From: Apiosordaria backusii | Lineage: Eukaryota > Ascomycota > Sordariomycetes > Sordariales > Lasiosphaeriaceae | Direction: 5' to 3' | DNA length: 64,000 nucleotides | NCBI GenBank assembly: GCA_030549205.1 | Contig: JAUKTV010000003.1 | Coordinates: 1,364,001 to 1,428,000 of the forward strand | Shown here: positions 43,605 through 56,365 of the stretch, in pieces | Position numbering within the stretch: the first letter of the stretch is position 1 | Layout: each line of letters starts with the position of its first letter | The notes under the pieces: generated by a model | Seen by the model: only the letters and a program-made list of their open reading frames with translations | Database searches by the model: none | Told to the model about the DNA's origin: nothing | Made by a program: the position numbers and the translations under genes

Positions 43605-46600
43605 ATGCCAACAACCCACGTTGAGCCGGGCTCGGAAGCCCTGCTCGAGGAGATCGCCAATTCGCTATGGAAATCAAAGAAAGTCGTTGTCATCACGGGT
43701 GCCGGCATCAGCACAAACTCGGGCATCCCGGTATGCACATTGGACGCGTTCCGCTCTGCTTGACAATTTGCTGACAGCAGTTCTAGGATTTCCGCTCTGA
43801 GAATGGACTCTATTCTCTAATCCAAGCCCAGTTCGATGCGGCCGCGAAGCAACACGACAGCCACTCGAGCGCTAGCGACGCGTCAGAATCCTCTTCAGAG
43901 GAACGACCGACGAAAAGACGGAGGGCATCGCGCGATCTTTCCCAGTTGACCGGGGGCAACGAACTGCCAGACCAATGGCCCGAGAACATTTCTAAAAACA
44001 CGATCAAAGCTGAACAAGGCCATGGAGTCCCTCGCGTGAATCCAGAATCTTCAGATCCCACAGATGATCCGTCGGCCCAACCCTCAACACCACGAGACAC
44101 GCCAGGGCCACAGGAGGATGTCACATTGAGAGATGTAGAAAACTCCGAGCATGCGCCAGGTCCACCTGAACAAAAAATTGAAGACACAGAGACTTCGTAT
44201 GTTGCAGAGAAGCTTGTCGAGCCTCCGCTCTCAAGAGGCTTGACGCCTTTGCCAAGTCCCAGACTCAAGGTGCTTGAGGCTCGGCCGGAGATCACACCTG
44301 GCCACATTACCATGGAACCTGGCGCCTCATTCACATCATCTCCCCCTAATATGACCATCGATGCGCTGCGTCTTCGCTCGAGAACAGACCTTCTAGCGCA
44401 CACAAGAAGCTCGTCACCCCTCTCGTCGCCGCCTCCCATTTCTTATGACCCTTATCAGGAGTCACTTGAGGAGTCGTCATGCTCATCGAGTAGTGGATCA
44501 TCTCGCTCAGAGAGTGAAGAGCCTTCTTCTGTTTCTACACCACTTCTTACATCACAAACATCGTACGGCTCATCTTCTAGCCGAACGTCGCTACCACACA
44601 TGAAAGGCAAAGATCTTTTTGATGCGCAGATTTGGTCCTGCCCGGTCAAAACCTCTGTCTTCTATACATTTGCAACAACATTGAGGAATAAGGTGCGCAC
44701 CGCACAACCGACTAACAGCCATCGGTTTGTCAGCGTTTTGCGAGACAGTAGGAAGCTTGTCCGATGCTATACCCAGAATATTGACCAGCTCGAAGAGCGA
44801 GTCGGCCTCTCAACGTCGCTCTCGCTGGGTGCTGGAAGCCGTTATCGATTCTCTGCCAGGGCTGGGCGCAGCTCTGGCGGTGGCCGGAGTTCGTTGAAAG
44901 GGCCTGAGGTCTCGGATTTGTCAACAGATGGCTACTTGCAGCAGGACTCAGAGCACCCTCCCGCGTCACAGGTGGAACCTGAGTCCCAGGATCAAAAAGA
45001 GGAAAGCGGAAGTGGAGATCTTGAGGGCAAACGGGAACAAGAGGGCTCAGGCTCCGATTCTTCGCAAGCTGTCCCCAACTCATCACAACTCCCACCTTCA
45101 CAACCCGCACCGTCGGGACCAAAACGAGGAGTCGAATGTGTTTTCCTACACGGATCATTGGCAGAATTACGATGCTTTGTTTGCGCGAAAACAGCAACCT
45201 GGGAGGACGAGCAACGACAAGCTGAGACTCTAGCTGGTCGCCAACCAACTTGTCCGCATTGTGCGGGCGCCACGGCGGCTCGGGAGGAGAGGGGGAAACG
45301 GGCACTTGGCGTCGGCAAACTGCGACCAGATATTGTGCTGTATGGTGAGGAGCATCCTCATGCTCACCTCATCAGCCCTCTAGTACAACATGACTTGTCG
45401 TTGGGACCAGATATGCTGCTCATCCTAGGCACTAGCATGCGCGTCCATGGGCTCAAGGTTCTCGTCAGAGAGTTTGCTAAGGCGGTACACGATCGTGGAG
45501 GGAAAGTTGTATTTGTTAACTTTACGAAACCTCCCGAGAGTGTCTGGGCCGATGTCCTTGACTTTTGGGTGCAGTGGGACTGTGACGCGTGGGTTGGCGA
45601 CCTCCAACATCGAAAGCCTGCCTTATGGCTCCCTCCTGGTACTGCCCTTCCGGACCAAGTCAAAACAAGAACAGCAAAAGCTTCGCGGAGGCAGAGCGGC
45701 CGCGAAGCAGGCAAGCGAAAAGAGCCGACCGAGACTGCGTCTAAGAGACGCAAGGAGAGTGATGGATCTAGCCGCAAGAAACAGAAGCGTGAAAGCGGCG
45801 GGGTGGCAGACTCGGTCATTGTAGCGCTGGATCCGGCAGATGTGCGAGAGCCATCACCACCGCCGATTCCAGAGGTGTCCGTAATACCGACAAAGCCATC
45901 GGTACCATCGCCACCACCAGTTGCTCCTGTTCGACCCGAGGTGGTCCGAGAAATCCCTCGTCTGCGGCCAGAGGCTCCGCCCCGTTTGAGAGAGATAATC
46001 ATTCCAACCGAAATGTTTCCTCCGCCGATACCTCTGCCAGGCCCGTCGCCCTTATCCATCTCCATGACCGTCTCGCCAGCCCCTGAGTTGAGACCGCCGG
46101 CCCCACCATCGCCCCCTACGCCTCCAGTTATTCCTGAACTCAAACCTGTTGCGCGACGGCCAGCCCCCAGGGTTACAAGAGAGCCGAAACTGAACCCCGA
46201 TGCGAAACGGCCTGCCTCGGTACGCGACCATAAGCTGAACGGTGCCTATCTCACCTTCAAGATTCTGGGCGATCTGAAACGGATCACTGGCGAAGCTCCA
46301 GTTACATTCTACACACCTTCCCCAAGTCCCATTGCTTCGAGGCCAAAAGTAAAACGGGCCCGCAAGTCGGCGCCTGATGCTCTTCAGGGCAATGGCCTCG
46401 AATCTCCAGACTCCACCACCAATGTGGAGGATGGCGTTGGAGCGAACGGTTCAAGTGTCCTGGCTCACAAGTATTCTAAGCTTAAGGCGGAACTACCTGT
46501 CAGCTCCATTAACGGTTCCGTTGATGTCCCTGCCGATCAAGGAGAGTCCTCGATTTCCGCTATGGTTAAGAGCCGTAGGCGGAAGAGAACGGCCTGGCGA

Positions 46601-47269
46601 ATGATCGGGGGTGTGGAAACTCAAGTCTCACTGGATGACAACGGAGAGATGGTGCTACCGCTGCCTCTGCCGCACACTGCGGCCACGTTCAGGCCCCTAC
46701 CTAGCCCTTCATTCCGAGCTTTGCCCGAGCCTAGGCCGACACCAATCGCGTCTCCTGTGACTTACCAGACGAGCTCCAACCCTTTTGCAAGTATCGAAAA
46801 TGGATTCCAAGATACGGATAGACTTATCGACAAACTACGGGAACAATCGCGGCCAACCACGCCCTTACGGTTTGAGTTTCCACCGCTTAATATTCCTGCC
46901 TCAACTGAGCAATCGCCACCGAAGCTAGAAACTCTGGAACCGAAGGTTACCTCACCTGGCCCGCTCATGGCTAACAATGTCATGTCTCCCATCTTCGCCA
47001 AGCCCAGGAATCCATTTTTCTTTGCCGACCCTCTGGCTAGCAGGCTTGCGTTCCCACCTACCTGGCAGCAGCACCAGCTTCATCTCCACCAAGCCACGAC
47101 GTCCATGGAGCGGAGCACGTCACAGCAGAGCGCTACGACATTCCAGAGACGAAATTCATGGAATCCAGACGACCAGCTGCGCCAAGAGGAGCGGGAGCGT
47201 GAGGTAGCTATGATGTTAACGACTATGAGCACTGCGAGTATTTTGCATCGTACCCGTAGTATGCATTGA
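43605..47269 (+). CDS. Hst3/Hst4-like sirtuin (NAD-dependent histone deacetylase)
   Basis: Two exons, 43605-43730 and 43787-47269, 1202 residues; the 56-bp intron splits GIP from DFRS. The NAD site GAGISTNSGIPDFRS lies at ~32-46, TQNIDQLE near 371, the catalytic His in FLHGSL near 494, zinc Cys pairs in CFVC and CPHC, then PDIVLYGE near 556 and GTSMRVHG near 590. This matches Hst3/Hst4-type sirtuins, which remove acetyl from H3K56 in yeasts. About 220 residues of Ser/Glu/Pro-rich sequence are inserted after the NAD site, and another low-complexity insert lies between TQNID and HGS. The C-terminal ~550 residues are Pro-rich and disordered, with basic clusters (KRRKESDGSSRKKQKR) suited to nuclear import. 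Confidence 0.9.
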
Positions 47270-48191
47270 TTTTGGGATGTTGGGAGTCTTGACGGGAATA
47301 CTATGAAAGTTTGAGTGAAGGTCAGCGAGTGTTGGAGTTTTTTTTCTGTTCAGTCACATATATATTCATAGTTTTTCGTTCATCCTCGGTTTTCGAGCAT
47401 GATCAAAACCGGGCTGGCGAACAAAACGGCATGATAAATAGGGGGCATACAATTGGGGAGTTTCGAGTGCTTTTTATTATCGGTATGGGTATGTTTTATA
47501 TTGGGTTTGGCTGGGTTGGAAGGGGTTGGTAGCGAAATATCACTATGTTATCATTATCAAGTTTTGTTTTGTTGTGCACACTTCGTGGTAACCTCCAATG
47601 CAGTTTAGTATGCATCGTAGCATTTAACTCGCCCTAAAGGCCTCGATTGCAGACCACACTGTAAGATTTGTCAACGCCATCACCATAAGTGGTTGAAGTT
47701 ATTAAAGAGTTCATTGAACGCAACGTTGATTTGATGTAAAGGTAAGGTGAGAAATAATACCTGTTGTTGATGATAAAGATCATGTGTGAGCAAATGAGCA
47801 ATGCATGTGTGTGTAACCCCCTTTTTAGCCCCTTTTACCCCTGAGGAAGACGGGGCATGCCAGAAATCCCCGAGACCCTTTTACACCCCATAAAAAGAAA
47901 AAGAAAAACATGCTGAAAATGATGAAAAATAGCAAGGTATACCAGAGTCATAAACCATAAATCATCGCAATCGTTCCTGTCCCCTTTTGCCATCCGTTCC
48001 TAACGCGGATTGTGTTGATATCCGAGAGATATAGTTGTGCATGTCCCGACGACGATATTCTGGTTTTCCCCTCCCCCTTCCTGTGATTGTCGATGATGAT
48101 GTTGCTTAGCCCATCCCAGATATGAATACTCCCCTAAAAACTGAAGTGAAAATGCCAAACGATAACCCCTTCCCCCTTCTCCTACTGCTCT
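47270..48191. other. convergent intergenic region
   Basis: 3' regions of the sirtuin (+) and the DUF7587-like gene (-). T-rich and pyrimidine-rich tracts only. Confidence 0.5.
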
Positions 48192-49298
48192 TCAGCCGCG
48201 ACGAGCGGTCGAGGCATGAAACCTCCGATAAGCCCCCTTCACGTCCTTCCCTCCAGCCGGTCTCGGCTTCGGAGTATAGGTCTCCTTGTACTCCTTCGCC
48301 TTGTCGTTCTTCTCCATGTTCTTCCGCCTTTTCTCGACCGCGGCCTTAAATCTTTGCTGGAAGTCTGTTTCGATGTCCTCCAGTGTGTAATGCTTTGTAA
48401 TTGCCCCTTTGGGAATGGAGTGCTGTACGAGATACTCGTCCTTGAAGTATCTCTTGCGGCGTATGCCGAGGGTCTGAATGATGTCTGTGACTGAGAAAAG
48501 CTTCTGCTTGGTGTGATCCCAGTCGGCGTGGGTGGTGTCGAACTCAACAATCTCTGGAGCTTCATATCCGAGAGATCGGTATGTTGCAACCCATGAAAGG
48601 GCTGTGTCAAAATCGTCTGTCGTGGATAGAAATGGGCTATGTAAGCTCGACTTCCAAATGAAATGTTTTTGAAATAAGATCATGTATGTAGTCCCATCTG
48701 GGAACACTTCTGAATGACCGCGGGCGAGCAATCCGGCCCCAGGACTGGCCCTGTCTCTCGGACTCGCGTATGGATGGCGGCCGTGATGGAAAACTCGGAA
48801 CAGACGCCCTGGGCGATACTGCCCTCCGCAAGTCCGGAGCTTGACGCTCTTTTGTAAGACCGGACGACCACCGGGGAAATCATTACAGAGTTTGTATCCT
48901 CGCTTTAAGAAGGTAATGGTAGAATGTGGGATGCCGTAGTGGTCGGCGATGTCTTTTGTGATATAAGTTCCCTCCTTGTCCCAAAAAGTTGCTCCGTACT
49001 TGGCGAGGTTATCCCCTTTATGTCGGACTAGGTAGGAGTTGTGCAGGAGTTCGTCCCCCCGATGGACTTCGGACTCTTCGAGGCGTACCATCTCCACGAA
49101 CTCGATGGGAACTAGAGGTTTCTCATTCTCTTCTGAAATCGGAGACTCCTCTTCGGAAGCCAAAGTCTCAACGTTCTCAACAGCGGCTGGAGACTCAACG
49201 TCCGCGGTCTGAGACTCAACATCTACAACCGAAGGCTGGACATCCTCAGCCTGGATCAAGGAGCTCAGGCTCTCCGGAGCAGTGGGAGCTGAAGACAT
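48192..49298 (-). CDS. DUF7587-like protein, possible ADP-ribosyltransferase fold
   Basis: Single exon, 368 residues from ATG at 49298. The N-terminal ~65 residues are acidic with repeated VES/SEEE words. Residues ~75-145 include a helical segment (DIADHYGIPHSTITFL). The core begins GRLFRVFHHGR near 160, then GLLARG, a SPFLSTT segment and EIVEFD. R...(S/T)xST...E patterns of this type occur in fungal DUF7587 proteins and loosely recall ADP-ribosyltransferases; the enzymatic idea is my inference only. The C-terminal ~70 residues are Lys/Arg-rich and probably helical. No signal peptide or membrane segment. Confidence 0.7.
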   Translation of the reverse strand: MSSAPTAPESLSSLIQAEDVQPSVVDVESQTADVESPAAVENVETLASEEESPISEENEKPLVPIEFVEMVRLEESEVHRGDELLHNSYLVRHKGDNLAKYGATFWDKEGTYITKDIADHYGIPHSTITFLKRGYKLCNDFPGGRPVLQKSVKLRTCGGQYRPGRLFRVFHHGRHPYASPRDRASPGAGLLARGHSEVFPDGTTYMILFQKHFIWKSSLHSPFLSTTDDFDTALSWVATYRSLGYEAPEIVEFDTTHADWDHTKQKLFSVTDIIQTLGIRRKRYFKDEYLVQHSIPKGAITKHYTLEDIETDFQQRFKAAVEKRRKNMEKNDKAKEYKETYTPKPRPAGGKDVKGAYRRFHASTARRG

Positions 49299-51280
49299 GG
49301 CTGTAAATTCAGGATCTGTTTCCTAGTTAGTTTCGGTACTGTCTGATTCATATAAGGGAAAAGGGGCTCGCCTTGGAAACCTTACTTCCTTGGACTCAAA
49401 GGATCAGAACGTGGGTGAATGAATGCCAAGTGGACTTCGGTGCCAGTTAACACCAAGGTGTAGAGAACTGAAGATCTGGATAAACTTGACCTGTAGGTCA
49501 AGTAACATATAGCTCAGAGGTTGAGGGATAGCGGCTTGGAAGCTGCGAAAGAAACCTAGGCCGAGGCTTTGGGTGCAGAAAACAAGAAGACTCAGGAGAA
49601 TAGAAAAAGAAATAGAAAGTATTAGGGGACAGGTGTGTTTTACCCTAATGACCTCGGGCTCTCGATGAACTAAAGCGTCGTGATATCAGATAAGTCAGAG
49701 GCTAGGGGGCAAATGTCTGTAAGTTTCTTAGGCCTCGAGGTTGTGACACTGGCGTGAGGTTGCGAGGTGATGATTAGGAAGATATTGAACTGGGAAGATT
49801 TGGTTGTAGAAAGGAAAAGAAGGCTGCTTGCTGGGCCTCTCTTCAACCGGCCTGGCGAAGCTCTCGTGGTAGGTAACGACGTTGAAGAACGGTGGAGAGT
49901 TGGTTGTAGGCAGAGGAAAGGTTGTAAGTAGAGAAATGATTGTAAGGAGAGATATTTTATGGAGAGAGGGAATGCTGTGAGGGGGTAACAGGTTGTAAGG
50001 GGGAAGAGGTTCAGTAGGTTGGAGGACTTCTTCCCCTAAAAAATGATTGTGAATATTCGTGTTAAGAAGAGAAAGGTTGTAAGGGGGAAGAAATTCAGCT
50101 CGGTAGAACTCCTTTTATACTTGTACCCTGAGGCCACTATTAAGCCAGCTGCAGCAGTAGTAAACCTGAAAGATAGGGCTCGACTTACTGGTACTGGGCC
50201 CTCTGAAAGTCTCCAAGGGGGTTCATCCTACACCACTGCTTGTGAGGTGCTTAGGGGACATAGAGTCCCAAGTTCTGGTTTGCCTGAGGTGGAAGTTCGG
50301 CGCTCTCCATTCTTGAGCCATGGATGGGAGACAAAGTATTTTCAATGGTTGGGCCGGAGCTCCGGCCCATTTTATTCTTGACCATATAGTTTACCCTCCC
50401 GTTGTTTTCATAAGCACCCCCGGGATTCATGGTAGGACATAAAAATGCCAATGGCAACCCCTAGCCTCTTGTTCGGCCTCATCTGACTCCGCAAAATAAC
50501 ACTCTCCATAGACTCCAAGTTGGGGTAGCCGCTGGTGTGGCCTTCTTTCATTTCGCAGAACGAAAGTTGCGCTGAAGTTCATCCCTGCTATGCCTGCTGC
50601 TTGGAACATGCATCCTGGACGCAAATATCCGCATCGCTTGGCTCGACATTGTTATACAAGTATAGGCGTGCCATGGCGGGATTAGTGAGCATGTATGTGT
50701 TTCAATTGAGACTATCATCAGTTGCCTTATCGTTTTTTTCACATTCTCCGTGACTTGTCCTCTCTCATGAGAATCAACTCGCTGGTGCACATGTTACCGA
50801 CGACAACCTCTGCGTGGAAGCTGCGAATGGGCCGCTGGTTTTCTTGAAGAGTCTGAAACACATGGTCGATCAGAAGTAAAAATAAGATTGGAATGCAAGT
50901 AGTCGATAAAGTCCTAGATTCTGCCCCTTCCGATGATCTTATGCTTCCTAGACGTTGGCCGGACCCAATCGTCATCTTGTTTCGTTCACTCTGCGAACAT
51001 TTCATCAAGCTGCCGAGTTCTAGAAATGGCTTCGGTCATTTTGACGCGAAATCCAAGAACGCAAGTGGCGGCAGTGGAACCATTTCTATTAGTAGCCAAA
51101 AAGGCAGGAGCAATCCATTTAGCAGTCTGCAGATAAGCCCCTGCGGCCAAATCGCCACAATGCCCTGTTCAAATGCTCCGTCGATCCTCTTATCATACAA
51201 GCCTCCTTCCATCCTACATCCGTCTCCTCATACCCATGTGTCTGTTCCTCCCCCCCCCCCCCCCCGATGTGAAATCAAGG
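49299..51280. other. 2-kb intergenic region, repetitive words only
   Basis: GGTTGTAAGGGGGAAGA occurs at about 49991 and 50077, and related GTTGTAAG words recur at 49800-50100. No gene supported. A 16-C tract lies at 51250-51265. Confidence 0.5.
51250..51265 (+). repeat. poly-C tract (16 C)
   Basis: Homopolymer just beyond the 3' end of the small mitochondrial protein gene. Confidence 0.9.
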
Positions 51281-51654
51281 CTAAACCTTCCCAATCGGCT
51301 GGTTAGCCCTCGCGGTGGGCGATGTTCCGCTAACAGACTGCTTGGCCGTGTCGTCCGGCACCACGGATCTCGGGCTACCCATCATCATGCCGTATGTGCC
51401 CCCGACTCCGATGATGGCAGCGCCGAGGAGGGCATATCTAACTTTAGTGTCAGCAAAATTCATGCCGCTGATGTCTTGTGTTCAAGTGGGAGCCAAGCCA
51501 ACGGAGGGCAAACGTACGTTTTGGGCGACCCCGCCAGCATCGAAGTAGTTCCATCTGGGCTGTCCTTCTTGATGAATTCTTGCCTGAAGGGTGTGCTGTG
51601 GAATTGGCGGGTGCTGCGAAGGGCGGCGCGACGGGCAAGAGCAGTTCTCATCAT
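51281..51654 (-). CDS. small mitochondrial membrane protein
   Basis: Exons 51654-51518 and 51437-51281, 97 residues. The 80-bp intron (GTACGT...GTTAG, branch GCTGAC) is in phase. The N-terminus MMRTALARRAALRSTRQFHS is Arg-rich without acidic residues and carries a RQFHS-like cleavage context, typical of mitochondrial import. One hydrophobic helix follows (YALLGAAIIGVGGTYGMMMG), then a short polar tail. It looks like a small inner-membrane protein; the specific complex is not recognised. Confidence 0.8.
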
Positions 51655-52289
51655 TTTGAGGGGTTGATCTTGATGTGAAGTGATGTGATGTGTGTCAAGT
51701 GATTGATCGAATGTATCGAAATTGGTGGACGGATTCACGATGTGTACGAGAAAGAAATCAGATTCTCAATTGGTTAATTATTTGAAGTCTGAGGAAGAGA
51801 AAACAGTCGTGTCGCCCGTGATAGGTGATGTTGAGGTCATGCAAATCGATCGATGACGCAATGAGGTCATCGCGGAGGTGGGCCGTCCCTTCTGGGACAA
51901 CCATGATGGGATGAAACAATGGGGGAACTTCTTGTGGGCTAATCTCGTGATAAAGCCATTTCGGGCTTCAAAAGTAGATGAGCTGAGTATGCGGAGTGCA
52001 TAGGTGTTTGGCTGAAGGCCGCCTACAGTGGGATCCAATTATGTAGCGATCAGGTTCGTATCAGAAGCTGCCATGTTTCGAAATTCACCCAATTCTGAAA
52101 CAGCGACTGCATATGGAGAAAGGAGCTATTTTATACTTCATTCCTGTTATTGGTATTTCTAGGTATTGTCATGGCCTGTGATCTATACAGATCTCCCCTT
52201 TCTCAATCTTACAACCCTCACTTCATGAGTAAATAAGGAGAATGAATGAGAAGCATTTTAAATGAAGTAATCTATATACAACGGATTCA
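51655..52289. other. intergenic, no gene seen
   Basis: Upstream of the small mitochondrial gene and 3' of the next minus-strand gene. Confidence 0.5.
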
Positions 52290-54297
52290 TCAGAAGTGTG
52301 GCAGCATCTGGATCCAAGGCGGCGTTAGATAAACACCAATGGGTGATGCCCTCAGAGATATGAACGACTCCACGACAATGTATCCTCGACAGACAGCATT
52401 TGCTAGAAACCCTACCATAATTATGGGAAACCTGATTGAATCATCCCTACTATCTCCGCAGAATATTTTCAACAGAGTAGCCAAGATCCCCCACGCGATC
52501 ACCCATGGAAGCATACCTCCCACGACGACCAGACATGAAATTCTCCACCATTCCGTCTCCCTTGCGCTAGCAAAACTGTAGTTCCACGTACTCAGGTGAA
52601 TTCCGCCATACAACGCTGGTAAAACGACGAGGCCAATCACATTCAGTGAATCCAAGACTTTGGCTATCCTGGAGTTGGGGAGCGGAGTGAATTTACTCCC
52701 CCTTAAAGATCCCATTCTGGTGGGGGCATCAAAGTTTGTATTCGACCCCGGCTTTGCGAACGCGATGTGATAAAATTCATTTGGATAAAGTTGACTCAGC
52801 TCCCCTGTCCGGCGCTCTCCTTTTTCCAGATCGTCCAATAGCCTCGCAACACATTCTAGTCTCTTCATCCGCCGGGGTCCAAGATATGTCGCACCGGAGA
52901 AGCTTAGTCCGCATGCCAAAGCCTCGTTTCGCAAGATACGGCCACCGGTTGGGGGCAACGCAACCCAATTCATCTTTTCCATCTTGTTGCTTATTGGGTT
53001 CTTGAAGTCAAAACTACCCAGATGAACCTTGGCCTCCACAGGTGCTAGTGGGCGGCCATCGCTTGCTGACAGGCGGGGGTGAACGAATATCTTTCGAAGT
53101 GGATGAGGAGGTTTCAAAACTTCCAACTCCAACATAAGCAGGAGAACGTTGTCTAGGTCACTGGAGTTGATCATCACCGGCTCTAGGACGTCGAGGGGTT
53201 TCTATAGTCAGGCATTTGGATTTAGCAAGTAGAAGCAACCAACTTAAACGTCAGGGATAGTCTCGAACCTTGAGCCAAAATGCATACATGATGGCGGCGC
53301 ACAGCACGTGGACCATTACATGGACTTCAAGGAGAGCAAGCGGGAAACCATAAGCAAGCCGGACTATGCACTGGAGCGCCATCCAAAACACTTGAACAAG
53401 CACTAAACACTTCTGGATAATGCTTGCTTTGCTTCGGTCATCGATCGTCGTGTCGGGAATGTCCAAAACATGACCCAGGCGTGCAAGCTGCAAGACTGCC
53501 TCTGGAGACAAGACTGCTGTAGACTCTTGGATTTTATCCTCGAGGTGTTTGGTTTCGTCCTCATCAAGAACATCGTCGAGACGGTACCTCACACCCCCCA
53601 TGACCACAAAGAAACAGTATCTAAGTGAGACGGAGCTGTGTGAGTTTCCATTCGAGTTCGAAGTTTGCAGTGATCGAAGTTCATGTCGTAGCCACCAAGC
53701 TTTCAAAAATTGTCCGAAAGCTGTGACTACCACAGCCTCCGGGACAGCCAAAGCCATGAGCACCCAAAATGATTTGATCCCAAGAACTGCCCATTGTCCG
53801 CTTTTTCCTGGTGCAGGAACGTTGAGGTGTATGGCAGAGTAGACGCAGGCCACGAGGGTCACTAAACATGACCACAAAATGCTGGCTGTCCCACGATAAC
53901 CGGGGTTGTCCAACCAGGAAGGGGCAGGAATAGTTCGAAGAGCGGTAGAATTGTCCCTTAGATTTTCTAGAAGAGGTATGATTTCGGTCATGATGTTGAA
54001 CTTTTGGTGGATGGTAACGAGAGAATGAGAACATTGTGACGGGCCTGCTTCAAGACTAGAGCCATAAACCAAGGTCAGCTGAATCATTGGGGCTGAGTCC
54101 ATTTGGGCTGCCTCGTCCACCTCACCATTGAAGCCACACATGCATCTCTTGCCAACGATTCGTCCACGACTGCTGAGACGCCTTGCCAAGGATAAGTATT
54201 CACATCGAAAAGGGAATCGCTCGAACTTCGTATCTAAACGCAATTGCATTGCGAAGAAATCAGCGGTCAACTGCAAGTAAATCTCACCTTCCCCCAT
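52290..54297 (-). CDS. uncharacterised integral membrane protein
   Basis: Two exons, 54297-53269 and 53201-52290; 646 residues. The 67-bp intron joins AFWLK to KPLDVLEP, a junction seen in a widespread Pezizomycotina membrane family. Hydrophobic stretches lie in the middle of exon 1 (ILWSCLVTLVACVYSAIHLN; VLGIKSFWVLMALAVPEAVV) and its end (ALLEVHVMVHVLCAAIMY). Three more occur in exon 2 (VIGLVVLPALYGGIHLS; CLVVVGGMLPWVIAWGI; FLANAVCRGYIVVE). IHLN and IHLS occur in the paired halves. A later ATG at 53991 (MTEIIPLLENL) is a plausible alternative start. Function unknown. Confidence 0.8.
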
Positions 54298-54406
54298 CTA
54301 CTCCCATTTTTAAACCCTCCCTGCCCATTCTAATACCTTTTTGCCACCCATGAAAACTCCCGAACCATATCCATCCTGAATCTGAGTCAACAAACTACCC
54401 TCAAGC

Positions 54407-56365
54407 TCAAGCCAGTTTTCCCGCAGCCCCCCTTTCAGTCCCAATCCCCGCCCACTCCAAGAGCTTCTTCATCGAAACCTCAAACTCCTGCGCAAACTCC
54501 TCTTCAGGCGGTCTGCTGGAACCTGAAGGCAGCTTGCCCATCATCTTGGCAAACAAGTCGCCAATCGCCTTGGTGTACTCGCAATCACCGCCAAACACAT
54601 CCCCCGCTTCCTTACAGGCTTCGTGAAGAAACCCATACGTGACGTTGCTGATATCCATGAGAGAGGGGAATGATGTGTCCTTGAGAATAGGGGAATCAGG
54701 AGGCAGGCAGCCCGCCGCCATGAGGATGTGAACTATGTCGACGAGAATGTTCACGGCGTCCGGACCAGTGCGGCGCCGGCCACCAGTGAACTGAGCCCTG
54801 AAAGCATTCCGCAAAGCCTGGGATGGCTTGCCCTGGTCGAGGTAGAGGACACTGAGGCATATACGTGCCATCGGTACAGGGTCTAGGTCGGCTCTCCAGC
54901 CGATATTTGGAAAGGCGCTCTGCATGAAAGTGAGCATTTGGCTTTCGACGACGGACAGGTTCTCGAAATCCTTGTAAACGCCTGGATACTTGGAAGCGGT
55001 GACGGCACTCTTCATGAGATCGAGGATTGAAAGCTGGGTCTTTCGCACAGTGGCCATACTCGTTTCTCCATCGACAGCGATCAGGTGCTTTTGCAGCTTG
55101 ATCTCGGCTTTGCAGCGGGTGCCTATATTCTCTGTCAGTATTGAGGTCTTCTGTCAGCCGATGGTTGCCACTCACAGTCGCACTCAAAGAAGTGCTCATC
55201 CATCAAGATCTCCTGCCGACTCTTGACATCGATACTGGGATCGATGTAGGAAATCGTAATCTCCTCTCCAGGAGCGATCTTCTTCAGCGAGCGGACACGA
55301 ATCTCTCCCTTCTCCAGAAAAGCAAAGGCATTCGGCTCGCATGAGTGGTTGATCATGGCAGTCACAAAGTCGAGCGCGAGCGCAACCGTGTCCTTGGAGG
55401 AAGCAGCCCGAAGGCGCACACAGTTCGTTCGAAGCTGTCATCAATAATGTTAGCAGCCATCTTTCTCTTCCACCAGCCAAACAAAACAAACTTACCGCAG
55501 GCACCAACCTCCAAATCAACCCAACATCAACCTTCCTCCCCCTCCCCTCCCCAGTCACCTCCCTAACCGCCATCGCCATATCATAAACCTCCGTCGTCTT
55601 CCCCCCTTCCTCCCTCGTGTACTCATCAAAGTGCGTCTCCAACCTCTCAATAACCGCCCCCTGCTCCGTAGTGATATACCCCTTCAGCTGGAACCACACC
55701 AGCCGATGAGCCAGTAAATGCTGTGCCTTCATCCCAGGCGTCTTCTTCAAAACCTTGCACTCCTCCCTGTGAAATCTCGTCCAAGCCAACTTTTGGCATT
55801 GCTATTCTCCTCACATTAGCCACCCACCCCCCTACCTCCTCTCATTTCATAACTTCATACATACCTTAGAACAAAACCTCGCAACCCTACACCCCGTACA
55901 AACCTTCACCCCCTCCCCCTTATCCCCCTCCCCAAAAAAACCCTTCGTATCCCTCCAGCAAAAATGACACCACCCCTCATCCCCCCCGCCTCCCTCAAAC
56001 CCCACCATCAAAGGCTTAGCCCTGTAGATCTCCCTCCCCGCCTCAACCCCATCGTAGTTCCTGTCGGGCCTGCCATTCGATGACAAAATCGGGGCATCCC
56101 GACCGATAAACAGCCCCGATCCGGGGGCGAACCCCGACGAGCGGATCTCCAGCGGGACGGAGGCGGTGACGTTCTTGCGGGAGAGGATCGCTTGGCAGAG
56201 TTTAGGCTCGGTGTTGAACCCTTCGCGGGGAGGGGAGCGGCCGAGATCGCTGTCGTCGTTGTCATTGTCGGTAAAGAAGGCTGTTTGGAGGGCTTCGGAG
56301 GGGGGTAGGGAGGAGGTGAGCTTGCGGGCGAGGTCGGCGGTTAGTTCGTCCATTTTTAATCGCAT
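54407..56365 (-). CDS. MYND-SET protein (SMYD-like lysine methyltransferase)
   Basis: Four exons: 56365-55865, 55801-55496, 55434-55176 and 55122-54407; 593 residues, phases consistent, introns 53-63 bp. The zinc MYND finger begins CHFCWRDT near 133 and continues CTGCRVARFCSKQCQKLAW. The split SET domain follows with NHSCEPNAF near 297 and GEEITISYID near 325, then a post-SET Cys cluster ECDCTRCKAE. The C-terminal ~230 residues are helical, as in SMYD proteins with TPR-like ends. Should methylate Lys on histone or other proteins with S-adenosylmethionine. The MYND starts within the first exon after a low-complexity acidic stretch. A second ATG at 56353 has the better context. Confidence 0.9.
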
